A stretch of 64,000 nucleotides of DNA from Palsa-739 sp036512155 (GTDB taxonomy: Bacteria > Actinomycetota > Thermoleophilia > Gaiellales > Gaiellaceae), in NCBI GenBank assembly GCA_036512155.1, contig DATCBD010000059.1, positions 33,346 to 97,345 of the forward strand, in the 5' to 3' direction. Positions 1-6,590 of this stretch are shown here, in pieces. Each line of letters starts with the position of its first letter. Positions within the stretch are counted from its first letter, which is position 1. The notes beneath the pieces are model-generated. The model was not told where the DNA came from. It did not search any database and saw only the letters and a list, made by a program, of their open reading frames with translations. The position numbers were made by a program, and so were the translations under genes.

Positions 1-829
1 CGGCAGCATCGCCGCCGAGCACGAGCAGCCGCTCGCCCGCGACACGGCTCGTCGCGCGCACCGCCGCGATCGTGTCGAGCGGCGCGGAGATGGAGAAGAT
101 GTCGCTCTTCTCCTCCAGCTGCGATTGCGCCCGGTCGATGCGTGAGCCGAGGCTCGCAAGATCCCAGTCGTGGATCGAGCCCGGCGCGAGCGGCACGACC
201 CAGCCGTACGTGCGCGCGATGAGCGGCGCGTCCGGCAGCGGTGTGCGCGTGAACGCGCTCACGCCGTCGGCAAGCAGGATCGGCGGCCGGTTCGCTCCCG
301 CGGCGGCGAAGTACGCCGAGAGCGGAGCGCCGCTACGGAACGTCGCGCGGCCGACGACGTGCAGGAACGGCAGCTTCGGCGCCGCCGGTGCTCCTCCGAT
401 CTGGATCAGCTCGCAGTCGGAGGGCGTGCACGCGTGCGGGAGGCGGCCGCTGCGTAGGACGAGCCAGTGCGAGAGCCCGTCCACGGCGCCGAGGTTGACG
501 AACGCGCCGCCCCACGTCGCCTGGCGGAAGACCTCGACCGCGAATGCCGGGTGGTGCAGCACGGGCTCGAGCGCGCGGCGCGCGAGCCGGTCGAGCTGCG
601 GGTAGCTGAGGTTCGACTGCGCCGGAACGCCGCTCCACACCGCCTGCACGGCGCGGTCGGACGGCTGCAGGCCCGCGAGAGCACGCTGCACGGCGCGGTC
701 CTGGACGGCGACCGCGCCGACGGCGGTCATTGCGAGGACGGCCGCGCCGACGGCGATCCCGATCGCCGCCAGCAGATTCCGCTGCGCATGGGCGCGCAGC
801 CGGACGGCGGCCAGCCGGATGGGCACCAC
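1..829 (-). CDS. ABC transporter permease, FtsX/MacB-like (5' part only)
   Basis: The gene runs off the left edge, so only about 276 N-terminal residues are visible. A single transmembrane helix at about residues 18-41 (NLLAAIGIAVGAAVLAM) follows a short basic N-terminus and precedes a large extracytoplasmic region, the layout of FtsX/MacB-type permeases. No ATPase partner is in the window. The start is taken at the first of two adjacent GTG codons because GGGAGG lies 6 bases upstream; an in-frame GTG at 847 is the alternative. The family call rests on topology and composition, so a generic membrane protein cannot be excluded. Confidence 0.6.
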   Translation of the reverse strand, partial: MVPIRLAAVRLRAHAQRNLLAAIGIAVGAAVLAMTAVGAVAVQDRAVQRALAGLQPSDRAVQAVWSGVPAQSNLSYPQLDRLARRALEPVLHHPAFAVEVFRQATWGGAFVNLGAVDGLSHWLVLRSGRLPHACTPSDCELIQIGGAPAAPKLPFLHVVGRATFRSGAPLSAYFAAAGANRPPILLADGVSAFTRTPLPDAPLIARTYGWVVPLAPGSIHDWDLASLGSRIDRAQSQLEEKSDIFSISAPLDTIAAVRATSRVAGERLLVLGGDAA

Positions 830-891
830 CAGCCGCCTCCCACGCACCGAGGGGACGATAGCCCGGCCCGGCTTCGGGTACCAATGGAGGG

Positions 892-1233
892 ATGCGCGTC
901 CTCGTCGCCGACGACAGCCCCCACCTCGTCCTCCTGTACAGAGCCGTTCTGGAGGACGCCGGCTTCGAGGTGGTGAGCGTCAGCAACGGCATGGCCGCGA
1001 TCGCCGCGGTCGAGAGCGGCAATGTGGACGCGGCCGTTCTGGACGTGCTGATGCCCGGCGTGAGTGGCGACGCGATCGCGGAGCGGCTGCGCCGGACGAA
1101 TCCCGGGCTGCCGGTGCTGCTCATGACCGGGGACTACGGCGAACAGTTCGTTGTCGACGTCGGCGCGCCGGTGCTGCGCAAGCCGTTCCCGCCGGAAGAG
1201 CTCGTCCGCGCGGTGCGCGAGCTCGCCTCCTGA
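892..1233 (+). CDS. Single-domain response regulator (CheY-like receiver)
   Basis: 113 residues, exactly one receiver domain. The acidic pocket is D7/D8, the phosphoacceptor is D51 in VLDVLMPG, and the conserved T79 and K97 (in RKPF) are present, so it should be phosphorylatable. No output domain and no histidine kinase lie nearby; it probably signals by protein contact or serves an orphan kinase elsewhere. It diverges from the permease gene, with about 60 bases between. Confidence 0.9.
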   Translation: MRVLVADDSPHLVLLYRAVLEDAGFEVVSVSNGMAAIAAVESGNVDAAVLDVLMPGVSGDAIAERLRRTNPGLPVLLMTGDYGEQFVVDVGAPVLRKPFPPEELVRAVRELAS

Positions 1234-1260
1234 CGACGAGGGATACACTGCCTGCCACTC

Positions 1261-1333
1261 GGGGCCGTAGCTCAGCTGGGAGAGCGTCTGGCTGGCAGCC
1301 AGAAGGTCAGGGGTTCGAGCCCCCTCGGCTCCA
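1261..1333 (+). tRNA. tRNA-Ala (anticodon GGC)
   Basis: Complete cloverleaf: a 7-bp acceptor stem (GGGGCCG with CGGCTCC), D arm with GCTCAGCTGGGAGAGC, a 5-bp anticodon stem TCTGG/CCAGA closing loop CTGGCAG with anticodon GGC, and T arm AGGGG-TTCGAGC-CCCCT. The discriminator base is A and no CCA is encoded, so CCA must be added afterwards. Confidence 0.97.
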
Positions 1334-1395
1334 TAGAAGATCGGGTCACGTTGCGCGATCGGACTCGCCGTCGCCGTGCACGATTCGCTCGGTGG

Positions 1396-1920
1396 TTAGG
1401 CGGCGTGCGCCAGCCTACCGCGTCCTCGCCGCAATTCGCGGACGATGAGGATCACGAGAGCGACCGCACCGGCGGGCGCGGCCGCAGATATCTCGGCCCA
1501 CACGACTGCGTACCGCTCGCCGGACGAAGCCATCTTCGGCACGTCGACGCTCACCGTCTCCGCCGTCTCGGCGCCCGCAGGCAGGCTCAAGATGCTTCGA
1601 CTGACGGACGTCCAGCTCGAGAGCTCGTTCCGCGTTCGTCCAGACGCGAACTGGAACGCGCCACCGTGCAGGTCGGCTCCGGCCACGTAGACGGCGACCT
1701 GTGCCGGAGACGTAGTGCCGTTGTGGATCTCGATGGTGCGACGGAGCGTCGTCCCGGGTGAAAGCCGGTCGACGATGTAGGAGCGGGCGAGCGGATCACG
1801 AGTAGCACCTGGCAGCGCGACGAGCCGAATGCCGATCCCGCCCGAGCCTGCCGCGAGCGCCCCCGCCGGCAGGATCAACCCGGCCAGCAGAGGCAGCGCG
1901 ATCAGGCGGAGGAGCGGCAC
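1396..1920 (-). CDS. Secreted DUF916-like surface protein with C-terminal membrane anchor
   Basis: 174 residues from a GTG start. A signal peptide (PLLRLIALPLLAGLILPAG) is followed by a beta-rich segment with IEIHNGTTSPAQVAVYV, typical of DUF916/Ig-like domains that pair with WxL-type surface proteins, then a C-terminal hydrophobic segment (AGAVALVILIV) and a basic tail that should anchor it in the membrane. The GTG was chosen because the signal peptide begins there; the longer open frame upstream has no coding character. A remnant of an apparent partner gene sits 7 bases upstream. The family call is moderate; the secreted anchored topology is clear. Confidence 0.7.
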   Translation of the reverse strand: MPLLRLIALPLLAGLILPAGALAAGSGGIGIRLVALPGATRDPLARSYIVDRLSPGTTLRRTIEIHNGTTSPAQVAVYVAGADLHGGAFQFASGRTRNELSSWTSVSRSILSLPAGAETAETVSVDVPKMASSGERYAVVWAEISAAAPAGAVALVILIVRELRRGRGRLAHAA

Positions 1921-1927
1921 CCTCGAA

Positions 1928-2021
1928 TCACGCGACCGAGTGCGTGATCGTGGCCGAGTAGACGCCGGGAGGAGCGTTCGCCGACCGCGCCGACGAGCAG
2001 CACGAGCTTGCGGATCTTCAT
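1928..2021 (-). pseudogene. Deletion remnant of a small secreted protein gene
   Basis: A strong Shine-Dalgarno (AGGGGGAG) precedes an ATG that opens a typical signal peptide start, MKIRKLVLLVGAVG. Twelve codons later the +1 frame reads NAPPGVYSATITHSVA then stop, the kind of C-terminal strand seen in WxL/DUF916-associated surface proteins. The two pieces are out of frame and nothing lies between them, which suggests an internal deletion that joined the start and end of one gene. The +1-frame stop falls 7 bases before the DUF916-like gene, as expected of a former operon partner. A functional 39-codon ORF in the first frame (1902-2021) cannot be excluded. Confidence 0.5.
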
Positions 2022-2035
2022 CTAACTCCCCCTGT

Positions 2036-2142
2036 AGCGAAGGCGACGTCCCCGAAGGGGGCGCCTTACACCGTTTGCATCGGCATACGGCGATCCAGCT
2101 AAAGGACGGTCGCCCGGTTGCACAGGAGCGCCTCGACAGGTC
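2036..2142. promoter_or_regulatory. Structured intergenic region between divergent genes
   Basis: This gap between the remnant gene and the PAS gene can fold into strong hairpins: GGCGACGTCCCC-GAA-GGGGGCGCC at about 2043-2064, and GGCGA-TCC-AGCTAAA-GGA-CGG-TCGCC at about 2089-2114. Two TTGCA motifs flank the second. The density of stems suggests a structured leader for one of the genes. It lacks the conserved motifs of the c-di-GMP-I riboswitch and I could not match it to another class. Confidence 0.35.
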
Positions 2143-2538
2143 ATGCTGGTCGAAATGGCCGGACGTTTCCCGACGCCCGACCTGCTGCACGAAGCGCTGC
2201 TCGGCGAGGCAGCCGAGAGCGCGTTCTTCGCCATCACGGTCTACGACGACGACGGTCGCATGGTCGCCGTCAACCGGCGCGCGGCCGAGCTCCTCGGGCA
2301 CAGCCGTGAGGAACTGCTGGCCTACGACGTCGGCGCCTTCACCGAGGGCGGCTTCGACCGGACGCGGCTCTTCAGCCAGGACATGCGCGAAGGCGTCCGC
2401 CTCGTACAGCGGAAGGACGGCTCCCGCGTTCCCACCGCCTTCGTCGTCGCCCCGGCCACGCTGGCGGGCCTGCCGTACTTCGTCGCCGTCTGGTGGCAGC
2501 TCGCCGAGGACGATCCTCGGGCTGCAACGGCCCCCTAA
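2143..2538 (+). CDS. PAS domain protein
   Basis: 131 residues, almost entirely one PAS fold: FAITVYDDDGRMVAVNRRAAELLGHSREELL is the classic N-terminal half, and VQRKDGSRVPTAFVVAPATLAGLPYFVAVWW the C-terminal sheet. No kinase, cyclase or DNA-binding domain is attached, so it acts as a stand-alone sensor or partner. Start at ATG 2143; ATG 2155 is an alternative, neither with a strong ribosome binding site. Confidence 0.8.
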   Translation: MLVEMAGRFPTPDLLHEALLGEAAESAFFAITVYDDDGRMVAVNRRAAELLGHSREELLAYDVGAFTEGGFDRTRLFSQDMREGVRLVQRKDGSRVPTAFVVAPATLAGLPYFVAVWWQLAEDDPRAATAP

Positions 2539-2552
2539 GCATCTTCAACCCC

Positions 2553-2605
2553 TTATCCACGCTGTTTCCACACTGCCCTAGCGCTTTTCCACAGCGTTGG
2601 CCACA
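2553..2605 (+). promoter_or_regulatory. Cluster of four DnaA-box-like nonamers upstream of rodZ
   Basis: Four same-strand nonamers resemble the DnaA box TTATCCACA: TTATCCACG at 2553, GTTTCCACA at 2564, TTTTCCACA at 2585 and TTGGCCACA at 2597. Starts are 11, 21 and 12 bases apart, close to whole helical turns. The cluster ends 11 bases before the rodZ start. Sites are seen directly; DnaA binding is inferred. Confidence 0.45.
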
Positions 2606-2616
2606 ATTCACACAAC

Positions 2617-3360
2617 GTGTTCCAGATCGGCGACAGCCTCCGGGAAGCCCGGATGCGGCGCGGCTTCAGCCCGGCCGACGTCCACAAGGCGATTCGCATC
2701 CGCGAGCGGTACCTCACCGCGCTCGAAGAGGAGCGTTGGGACATGCTCCCCGGCGAGGCGTACACGAAGGGCTTCCTGCGCACGTACTCGGAGCACCTCG
2801 GCCTCAACGGCCAGCTCTACATCGACGAGTACAACGCGCGCATCGCCCGCCATGACGAGGAGGCGCCGCCGTTCGTGCCGCACACGTCCGTGGACAGCCG
2901 CCACCTCCAGCGCGGCGTGCTCGTCACGCTCGCCGCCATTCTCGTCGTCGGCGCCGCCGTCGCCGGGCTCGCCGCCTGGCGGCTCGCCGGATCGTCGGCG
3001 CCGCCGCGGGCTCAGTCGCCGTCGGGCGCCGGAAGCGTCGCCGCCGCCGCGCCGCCGCCGAAGACGACCCCCGCCGTGACGGTGCCGGCCGTCTCGACGG
3101 CGCCCGTGTTCACGAGCATCAGCGCCGCACGCGGCCGCTGCTGGCTGCTCGTCCGCGCCGGCGGCCCGAACGGGAAGCTGCTCTTCGAAGGCGTCCTCGA
3201 GCAGGGCCAGGCGAAGCGGTTCCAGGTGCAGTCGCGCCTGTGGGTGCGGATGGGCCGCCCGTCAGCGCTCGACATCACGCTCGCCGGGAAGCTCGTGAAC
3301 GGGCTCCCGAGCTCGCCCTCGAACGTGCTGCTCTCACGCTCCGGCGCGATTTCCGCTTAG
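2617..3360 (+). CDS. rodZ: RodZ-like HTH membrane protein
   Basis: 247 residues from a GTG start. An N-terminal Cro/C1-type HTH_25 domain (SLREARMRRGFSPADVHKAI, residues 6-70) is followed by a transmembrane helix at about 108-130, a Pro/Ala/Thr linker, and a C-terminal DUF4115 beta domain (from about 165). This is the RodZ architecture, the cytoskeletal adaptor that links MreB to the elongasome. The mreBCD-mrdA-rodA genes lie 7 kb away on the other strand. The 3' end overlaps rsfS convergently by 4 bases. No clear Shine-Dalgarno is visible. Confidence 0.88.
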   Translation: MFQIGDSLREARMRRGFSPADVHKAIRIRERYLTALEEERWDMLPGEAYTKGFLRTYSEHLGLNGQLYIDEYNARIARHDEEAPPFVPHTSVDSRHLQRGVLVTLAAILVVGAAVAGLAAWRLAGSSAPPRAQSPSGAGSVAAAAPPPKTTPAVTVPAVSTAPVFTSISAARGRCWLLVRAGGPNGKLLFEGVLEQGQAKRFQVQSRLWVRMGRPSALDITLAGKLVNGLPSSPSNVLLSRSGAISA

Positions 3361-3722
3361 GCGGTCGCGGCAGCGTCGAGCTCGATCGCGGGCACGTCGC
3401 CCCACAGATCCTCGAGCTTGTAATACGCGCGCGCCTCCGGCGTGAAGACGTGGAGGACGACGTCGAGGTAGTCGGCGAGGATCCACGTTCCCTCCTGCAC
3501 GCCGTCCACGCTGCGCGGGAGGAGATCCGCTTCGCTCTTCATGCGGCCGTGTACCTCGTCCCAGATCGCGGCGGTCTGGCGCGCGTTGCGGCCCGTGCAG
3601 ATGACGAAGAAGTCGGTGAACGTGCAGACGGGCCGCATGTCGAGGATGACCACGTCCTCCGCCAGCTTCTCCTGGGCGAGAGCGGCGATGCGGCGTGCGT
3701 GTTCGAGCGGCGTCAACTGCAT
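3357..3722 (-). CDS. rsfS: Ribosome silencing factor RsfS (YbeB/Iojap)
   Basis: 121 residues, normal family length. The Iojap fold is visible through VVILDMRPVCTFTDFFVICTGRN and the terminal AYYKLEDLWGD motif. RsfS binds uL14 and blocks joining of the ribosomal subunits when nutrients fall. It follows nadD by 25 bases, the common obg-nadD-rsfS order, so it is likely the last gene of that transcript. Confidence 0.95.
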   Translation of the reverse strand: MQLTPLEHARRIAALAQEKLAEDVVILDMRPVCTFTDFFVICTGRNARQTAAIWDEVHGRMKSEADLLPRSVDGVQEGTWILADYLDVVLHVFTPEARAYYKLEDLWGDVPAIELDAAATA

Positions 3723-3747
3723 TCAGTCTATCCAGGCCTTGCGGACG

Positions 3748-4305
3748 TCAATCGCCGGCGTAGAGCCCGCGCTCGAGGATGAGCCGCTCAACGGCGACGG
3801 GAACCAGGCCGTCGAGGGGCTCGCCGAGCGCAGCGCGCGCCCGGATCTCGCTCGAGGCGGCCGGATTCGGCTCGATGTCGAAGAAGACCACCCGGTCGGG
3901 GCGCTCGAGCGACCGGAGGACGATGTCCAGGAGGCCCTGGTCGAAGCCGGGCCGCGTGGCCACGCCGAGGCGCGTCAGCTCGAGCACCGCCTCCGGCTCC
4001 TTCCACGTGAGGAAGTCGACGAACTGGTCGGCGCCGACGACGAAGACGGGATCGTCGAACTGCTCGCCACGGAGGAGATCGATCGTGCGCGGATACGGGT
4101 CCAGCCTCACGTCGTCGTCCGGGAACGCCGCCTGCGCGAGCTCGAGACGAACCTCAGCCGGCAGCTCGACGTCCTTGTGCCCCGGCCGCTCTGCGACGAG
4201 CACGGTCAAGCGCGGCACGTCGAAGCGCTCCTTCGCGGCCTGCGCCAGTGCAACGTGCCCGTCGTGGGGAGGGTCGAACGCGCCGCCGAACAGGACTACT
4301 GCCAT
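3748..4305 (-). CDS. nadD: Nicotinate-nucleotide adenylyltransferase
   Basis: 185 residues. The nucleotidyltransferase signature GGAFDPPHDGH is at residues 7-17 and the C-terminal SSEIR motif at 151-155. It adenylates nicotinate mononucleotide to deamido-NAD in NAD synthesis. Its start overlaps the obg stop by 10 bases, indicating translational coupling. Confidence 0.96.
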   Translation of the reverse strand: MAVVLFGGAFDPPHDGHVALAQAAKERFDVPRLTVLVAERPGHKDVELPAEVRLELAQAAFPDDDVRLDPYPRTIDLLRGEQFDDPVFVVGADQFVDFLTWKEPEAVLELTRLGVATRPGFDQGLLDIVLRSLERPDRVVFFDIEPNPAASSEIRARAALGEPLDGLVPVAVERLILERGLYAGD

Positions 4306-5489
4306 TCCATCGTCTCCTCGCCCATCTCCACCTGATCGCCCTCGCGCGCGCCGGCCGCCTTCAGGATCGCCTCCAGCTCCGCCGCATCGGGCGGGCGGCC
4401 GGTGACGCGGAACCCGCCATCCGTCCGGAAGACTCGGTAGGAGCGCCGCGCCGGCTGTGGTCGGTAGACGAGGTAGTCGACGAGCTCGGCGGCCTCCGTC
4501 GCCGGCGTAACCGGGGCGCGTAGCGCAGGGACGAGCTCGAAGAGCGTGCGCTTCAGCTCGTCGATCCCGGCGCCGGTCGCCGCCGACACGCGGAGAACGC
4601 GGACGATGCGCTCGTCCTCGATGTCGAAGGCCGGCAGCTCCGGCCGCAAGTCGATCTTGTTCAGGACGACGACTTGCGGACGCGTGTCGAGCCCGGCGCC
4701 GTACGCGGCGAGCTCCGAGTCGATCGTGTGCCAGCGCTCGTCCGCGTCATCCTCGGACGAGTCGATCACGTGCAGCAAGAGTCGCGCACGCTCGAGATGC
4801 GCGAGGAACTCGTGACCGAGGCCGATTCCTTCGCTCGCGCCCTCGATCAAGCCCGGGACGTCCGCAACGGTGAGCTGGCTCCCATCCATCTCCACCGTGC
4901 CGAGGACCGGCGCGAGCGTCGTGAACGGGTAGTCGGCGATCTTCGGGCGCGCGTTCGAGATGCGCGCGAGCAGCGAGGACTTGCCGGCGTTCGGGAGGCC
5001 GACGAGCGCGGCGTCGGCGAGCAGCTTCAACCGCAGCTCGATCTCGCCCTCCTCGCCCGGAAGCCCAACCTCGGCGAAGCGCGGCGTCTGGCGCGTCGCC
5101 CCGGCGAAGTGCTTGTTGCCGCGGCCGCCCGTTCCGCCCTTCGCGACGACGACCCGCGCGTTGGCGTGCGCGAGATCGGCGACAAGCCGGCCGTCGCCGT
5201 CGAACACCTGCGTGCCCACCGGCACGTTCAGCACCGCGTCCTCACCGTCGGCTCCGTGCGACAGGCGCCCGCCGCCGCCGCCGCCGCGACCGGCGCGCAG
5301 CTTCTGGTTCGGGCGCACACCGGACAGGTCGCGCCGGCGCGGATCCGCGATCAGCACGACGTCGCCGCCGGCGCCGCCGTCACCGCCGTCTGGTCCGCCC
5401 TTCGGCACGTACTTCTCGCGCCGGAAGTGGATCGACCCGTCGCCGCCGCGGCCGCCGAAAACGTCGATGCGCGCTTTGTCGTGAAACAT
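4296..5489 (-). CDS. obg: GTPase Obg/CgtA
   Basis: 397 residues. Glycine-rich Obg fold (1-157, GGRGGDG and GGPDGGDGGAGGDV), G domain with G1 GLPNAGKSS (164-172), G3 DVPG (210-213) and G4 NKID (277-280), then the OCT domain (about 330-395). It acts in late 50S assembly and stress control. The ATG at 5489 starts the conserved MFHDKARIDVFGG; the open frame continues upstream without conservation into a repeat element. The palindrome GCGCTACGCGCC lies inside the gene at 4515-4526. Confidence 0.96.
   Translation of the reverse strand: MFHDKARIDVFGGRGGDGSIHFRREKYVPKGGPDGGDGGAGGDVVLIADPRRRDLSGVRPNQKLRAGRGGGGGGRLSHGADGEDAVLNVPVGTQVFDGDGRLVADLAHANARVVVAKGGTGGRGNKHFAGATRQTPRFAEVGLPGEEGEIELRLKLLADAALVGLPNAGKSSLLARISNARPKIADYPFTTLAPVLGTVEMDGSQLTVADVPGLIEGASEGIGLGHEFLAHLERARLLLHVIDSSEDDADERWHTIDSELAAYGAGLDTRPQVVVLNKIDLRPELPAFDIEDERIVRVLRVSAATGAGIDELKRTLFELVPALRAPVTPATEAAELVDYLVYRPQPARRSYRVFRTDGGFRVTGRPPDAAELEAILKAAGAREGDQVEMGEETMEWQ
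4515..4526 (-). repeat. Short palindromic repeat inside obg
   Basis: GCGCTACGCGCC followed by CCGGTTACG on the minus strand, encoding ALRAPVT in Obg. The same 12-mer recurs at 6205, 38291, 48311, 48361 and 49705. Here it reads in the opposite sense relative to the coding strand from the ribosomal copies. Confidence 0.55.
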
Positions 5490-5550
5490 CGCACTCAACG
5501 GTACGACAAAGGGCCGGACCGAACGCGAAGCGTACGAGCCGGCCGCGCCA

Positions 5551-5691
5551 GCGCGCGGGGATGGCGAAGCCACCACCGTGCGCGCGGAACCAAGCCGTCG
5601 CCGACACTCATAAGCGGACGCGGGCTCCGCCCGCATCCGCTCCCGCGAAGCGGGAACCTCAGCCAGTGAAAGTGCGGAGCACTTTTACTGG
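5551..5691 (-). repeat. Composite palindromic 3'-end element, copy after rpmA
   Basis: In minus orientation: a stem CCAGTAAAAGTGC/GCACTTTCACTGG that contains the rpmA stop codon, then TTCCCGCTTCGCGGGA, then GCGGATGCGGG/CCCGCGTCCGC, then a 64-base core with GGTGGTGGCTTCGCCATC. The same parts in the same order occur at 58480-58595, related ones at 58199-58350 and 36703-36800. It fills the rpmA-obg gap and probably also acts as an RNA 3'-end hairpin. Confidence 0.75.
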
Positions 5692-5930
5692 ACCGAGATG
5701 AAGCGGCGTTCGCCGCTCGTGCGGAAGGCGACCTTGCCTTCGCGCGTCGCAAAGATCGTGTCGTCCTTGCCGATGCCCGTGCCGGGGCCGGGGCGGAAGC
5801 GCGTACCGCGCTGGCGGACGAGGATCATCCCCGCGGTCACGTCCTGGCCGGCGAAGAGCTTGACGCCGAGCATCTGCGGATTCGAGTCACGGCCGTTCCG
5901 CGACGAGCCCAGACCTTTCTTATGTGCCAT
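5685..5930 (-). CDS. rpmA: 50S ribosomal protein bL27
   Basis: 81 residues, MAHKKGLGSSRNGRDSNPQ start with the conserved N-terminus that reaches the peptidyl transferase centre. No cleavable Firmicutes-type N-terminal extension. Directly downstream of rplU with no spacer. Its stop codon lies in the stem of a palindromic repeat. Confidence 0.98.
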   Translation of the reverse strand: MAHKKGLGSSRNGRDSNPQMLGVKLFAGQDVTAGMILVRQRGTRFRPGPGTGIGKDDTIFATREGKVAFRTSGERRFISVQ

Positions 5931-6533
5931 CTAGTGCTCCTCCTTCGCGGCGAGCGCAGACTCGAGCGTCGCGATCGCGCCCTTGCGGTTCGCGTTCGCC
6001 TTCTCGTACTCGAGCGCAGCCTCGATGTTCGGCCGCCGCCAGGTCGAGGCGTGCTCCTTGATCTCCGCGATCGACATGTCCTCGTAGCCCTTCGGCGGAT
6101 GCACGGTGCGCGCTGGCGCAGCTGCCGGGGCCGCGGCCTTCGGCGCAGCCGCCTTCGGGGCAGCCGCCGCCTTCGGCGCGGTTGCCGCCGCCTTGGGTTC
6201 TGCTGCGCTACGCGCCTTCGTTACGGGCGCCTTCGTCGCGCCGATGGCCTCGATCTCGATCCGGGTCAGCCGGCTGCGGTACCCGTTGTGGCGGCGGTAC
6301 CCGGTCCGCTTCTTGTACTTGCCGATCCGGATCTTCTCGCCGAGCACATGGCCCACGACGCGTGCGGTGACCGTCGTCGTCGGCGAGAGGTCGGTCTTGC
6401 CTTCGCCGCCCACGAGCAGGACGCGGGGCTTGAACGTCTTCCCCTCGTCCTCCTTCAGGCGATCGACAAGCAGCCGCTCGCCCGGACGAACGCGGTACTG
6501 CTTGCCGCCGAGTGTGATGATCGCGTAGCTCAT
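5931..6533 (-). CDS. rplU: 50S ribosomal protein bL21 with long C-terminal extension
   Basis: 200 residues, about twice the usual length. Residues 1-100 are a normal bL21 (ITLGGKQYRV, GYKKRTGYRRHNGYR region). A Lys/Ala-rich repeat linker (PKAAAPKAAAP, about 105-145) leads to a small predicted helical domain, GYEDMSIAEIKEHASTW onwards, of the SAP/HeH-like kind. The linker begins with VTKARSA, encoded by the short palindrome at 6205-6216. Start of the rplU-rpmA-obg group. Confidence 0.95.
   Translation of the reverse strand: MSYAIITLGGKQYRVRPGERLLVDRLKEDEGKTFKPRVLLVGGEGKTDLSPTTTVTARVVGHVLGEKIRIGKYKKRTGYRRHNGYRSRLTRIEIEAIGATKAPVTKARSAAEPKAAATAPKAAAAPKAAAPKAAAPAAAPARTVHPPKGYEDMSIAEIKEHASTWRRPNIEAALEYEKANANRKGAIATLESALAAKEEH
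6205..6216 (-). repeat. Short palindromic repeat inside rplU
   Basis: GGCGCGTAGCGC on the coding strand, read in frame as ARSA within VTKARSAAEP, at the start of the bL21 tail. Flanked by the GTAAC arm seen in other copies. Confidence 0.55.
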
Positions 6534-6590
6534 TGCTTTAGGCGCTGAAACGCGGGCCAGAGGCCCGCGAAGGCCGCAGTGTAGCGAAAT

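Noticed and set aside
333..1124. Long open frame on the minus strand over the permease and receiver genes
   Set aside because: Arg/Ala/Pro-rich translation without conserved pattern; it is a shadow frame of the two real genes.
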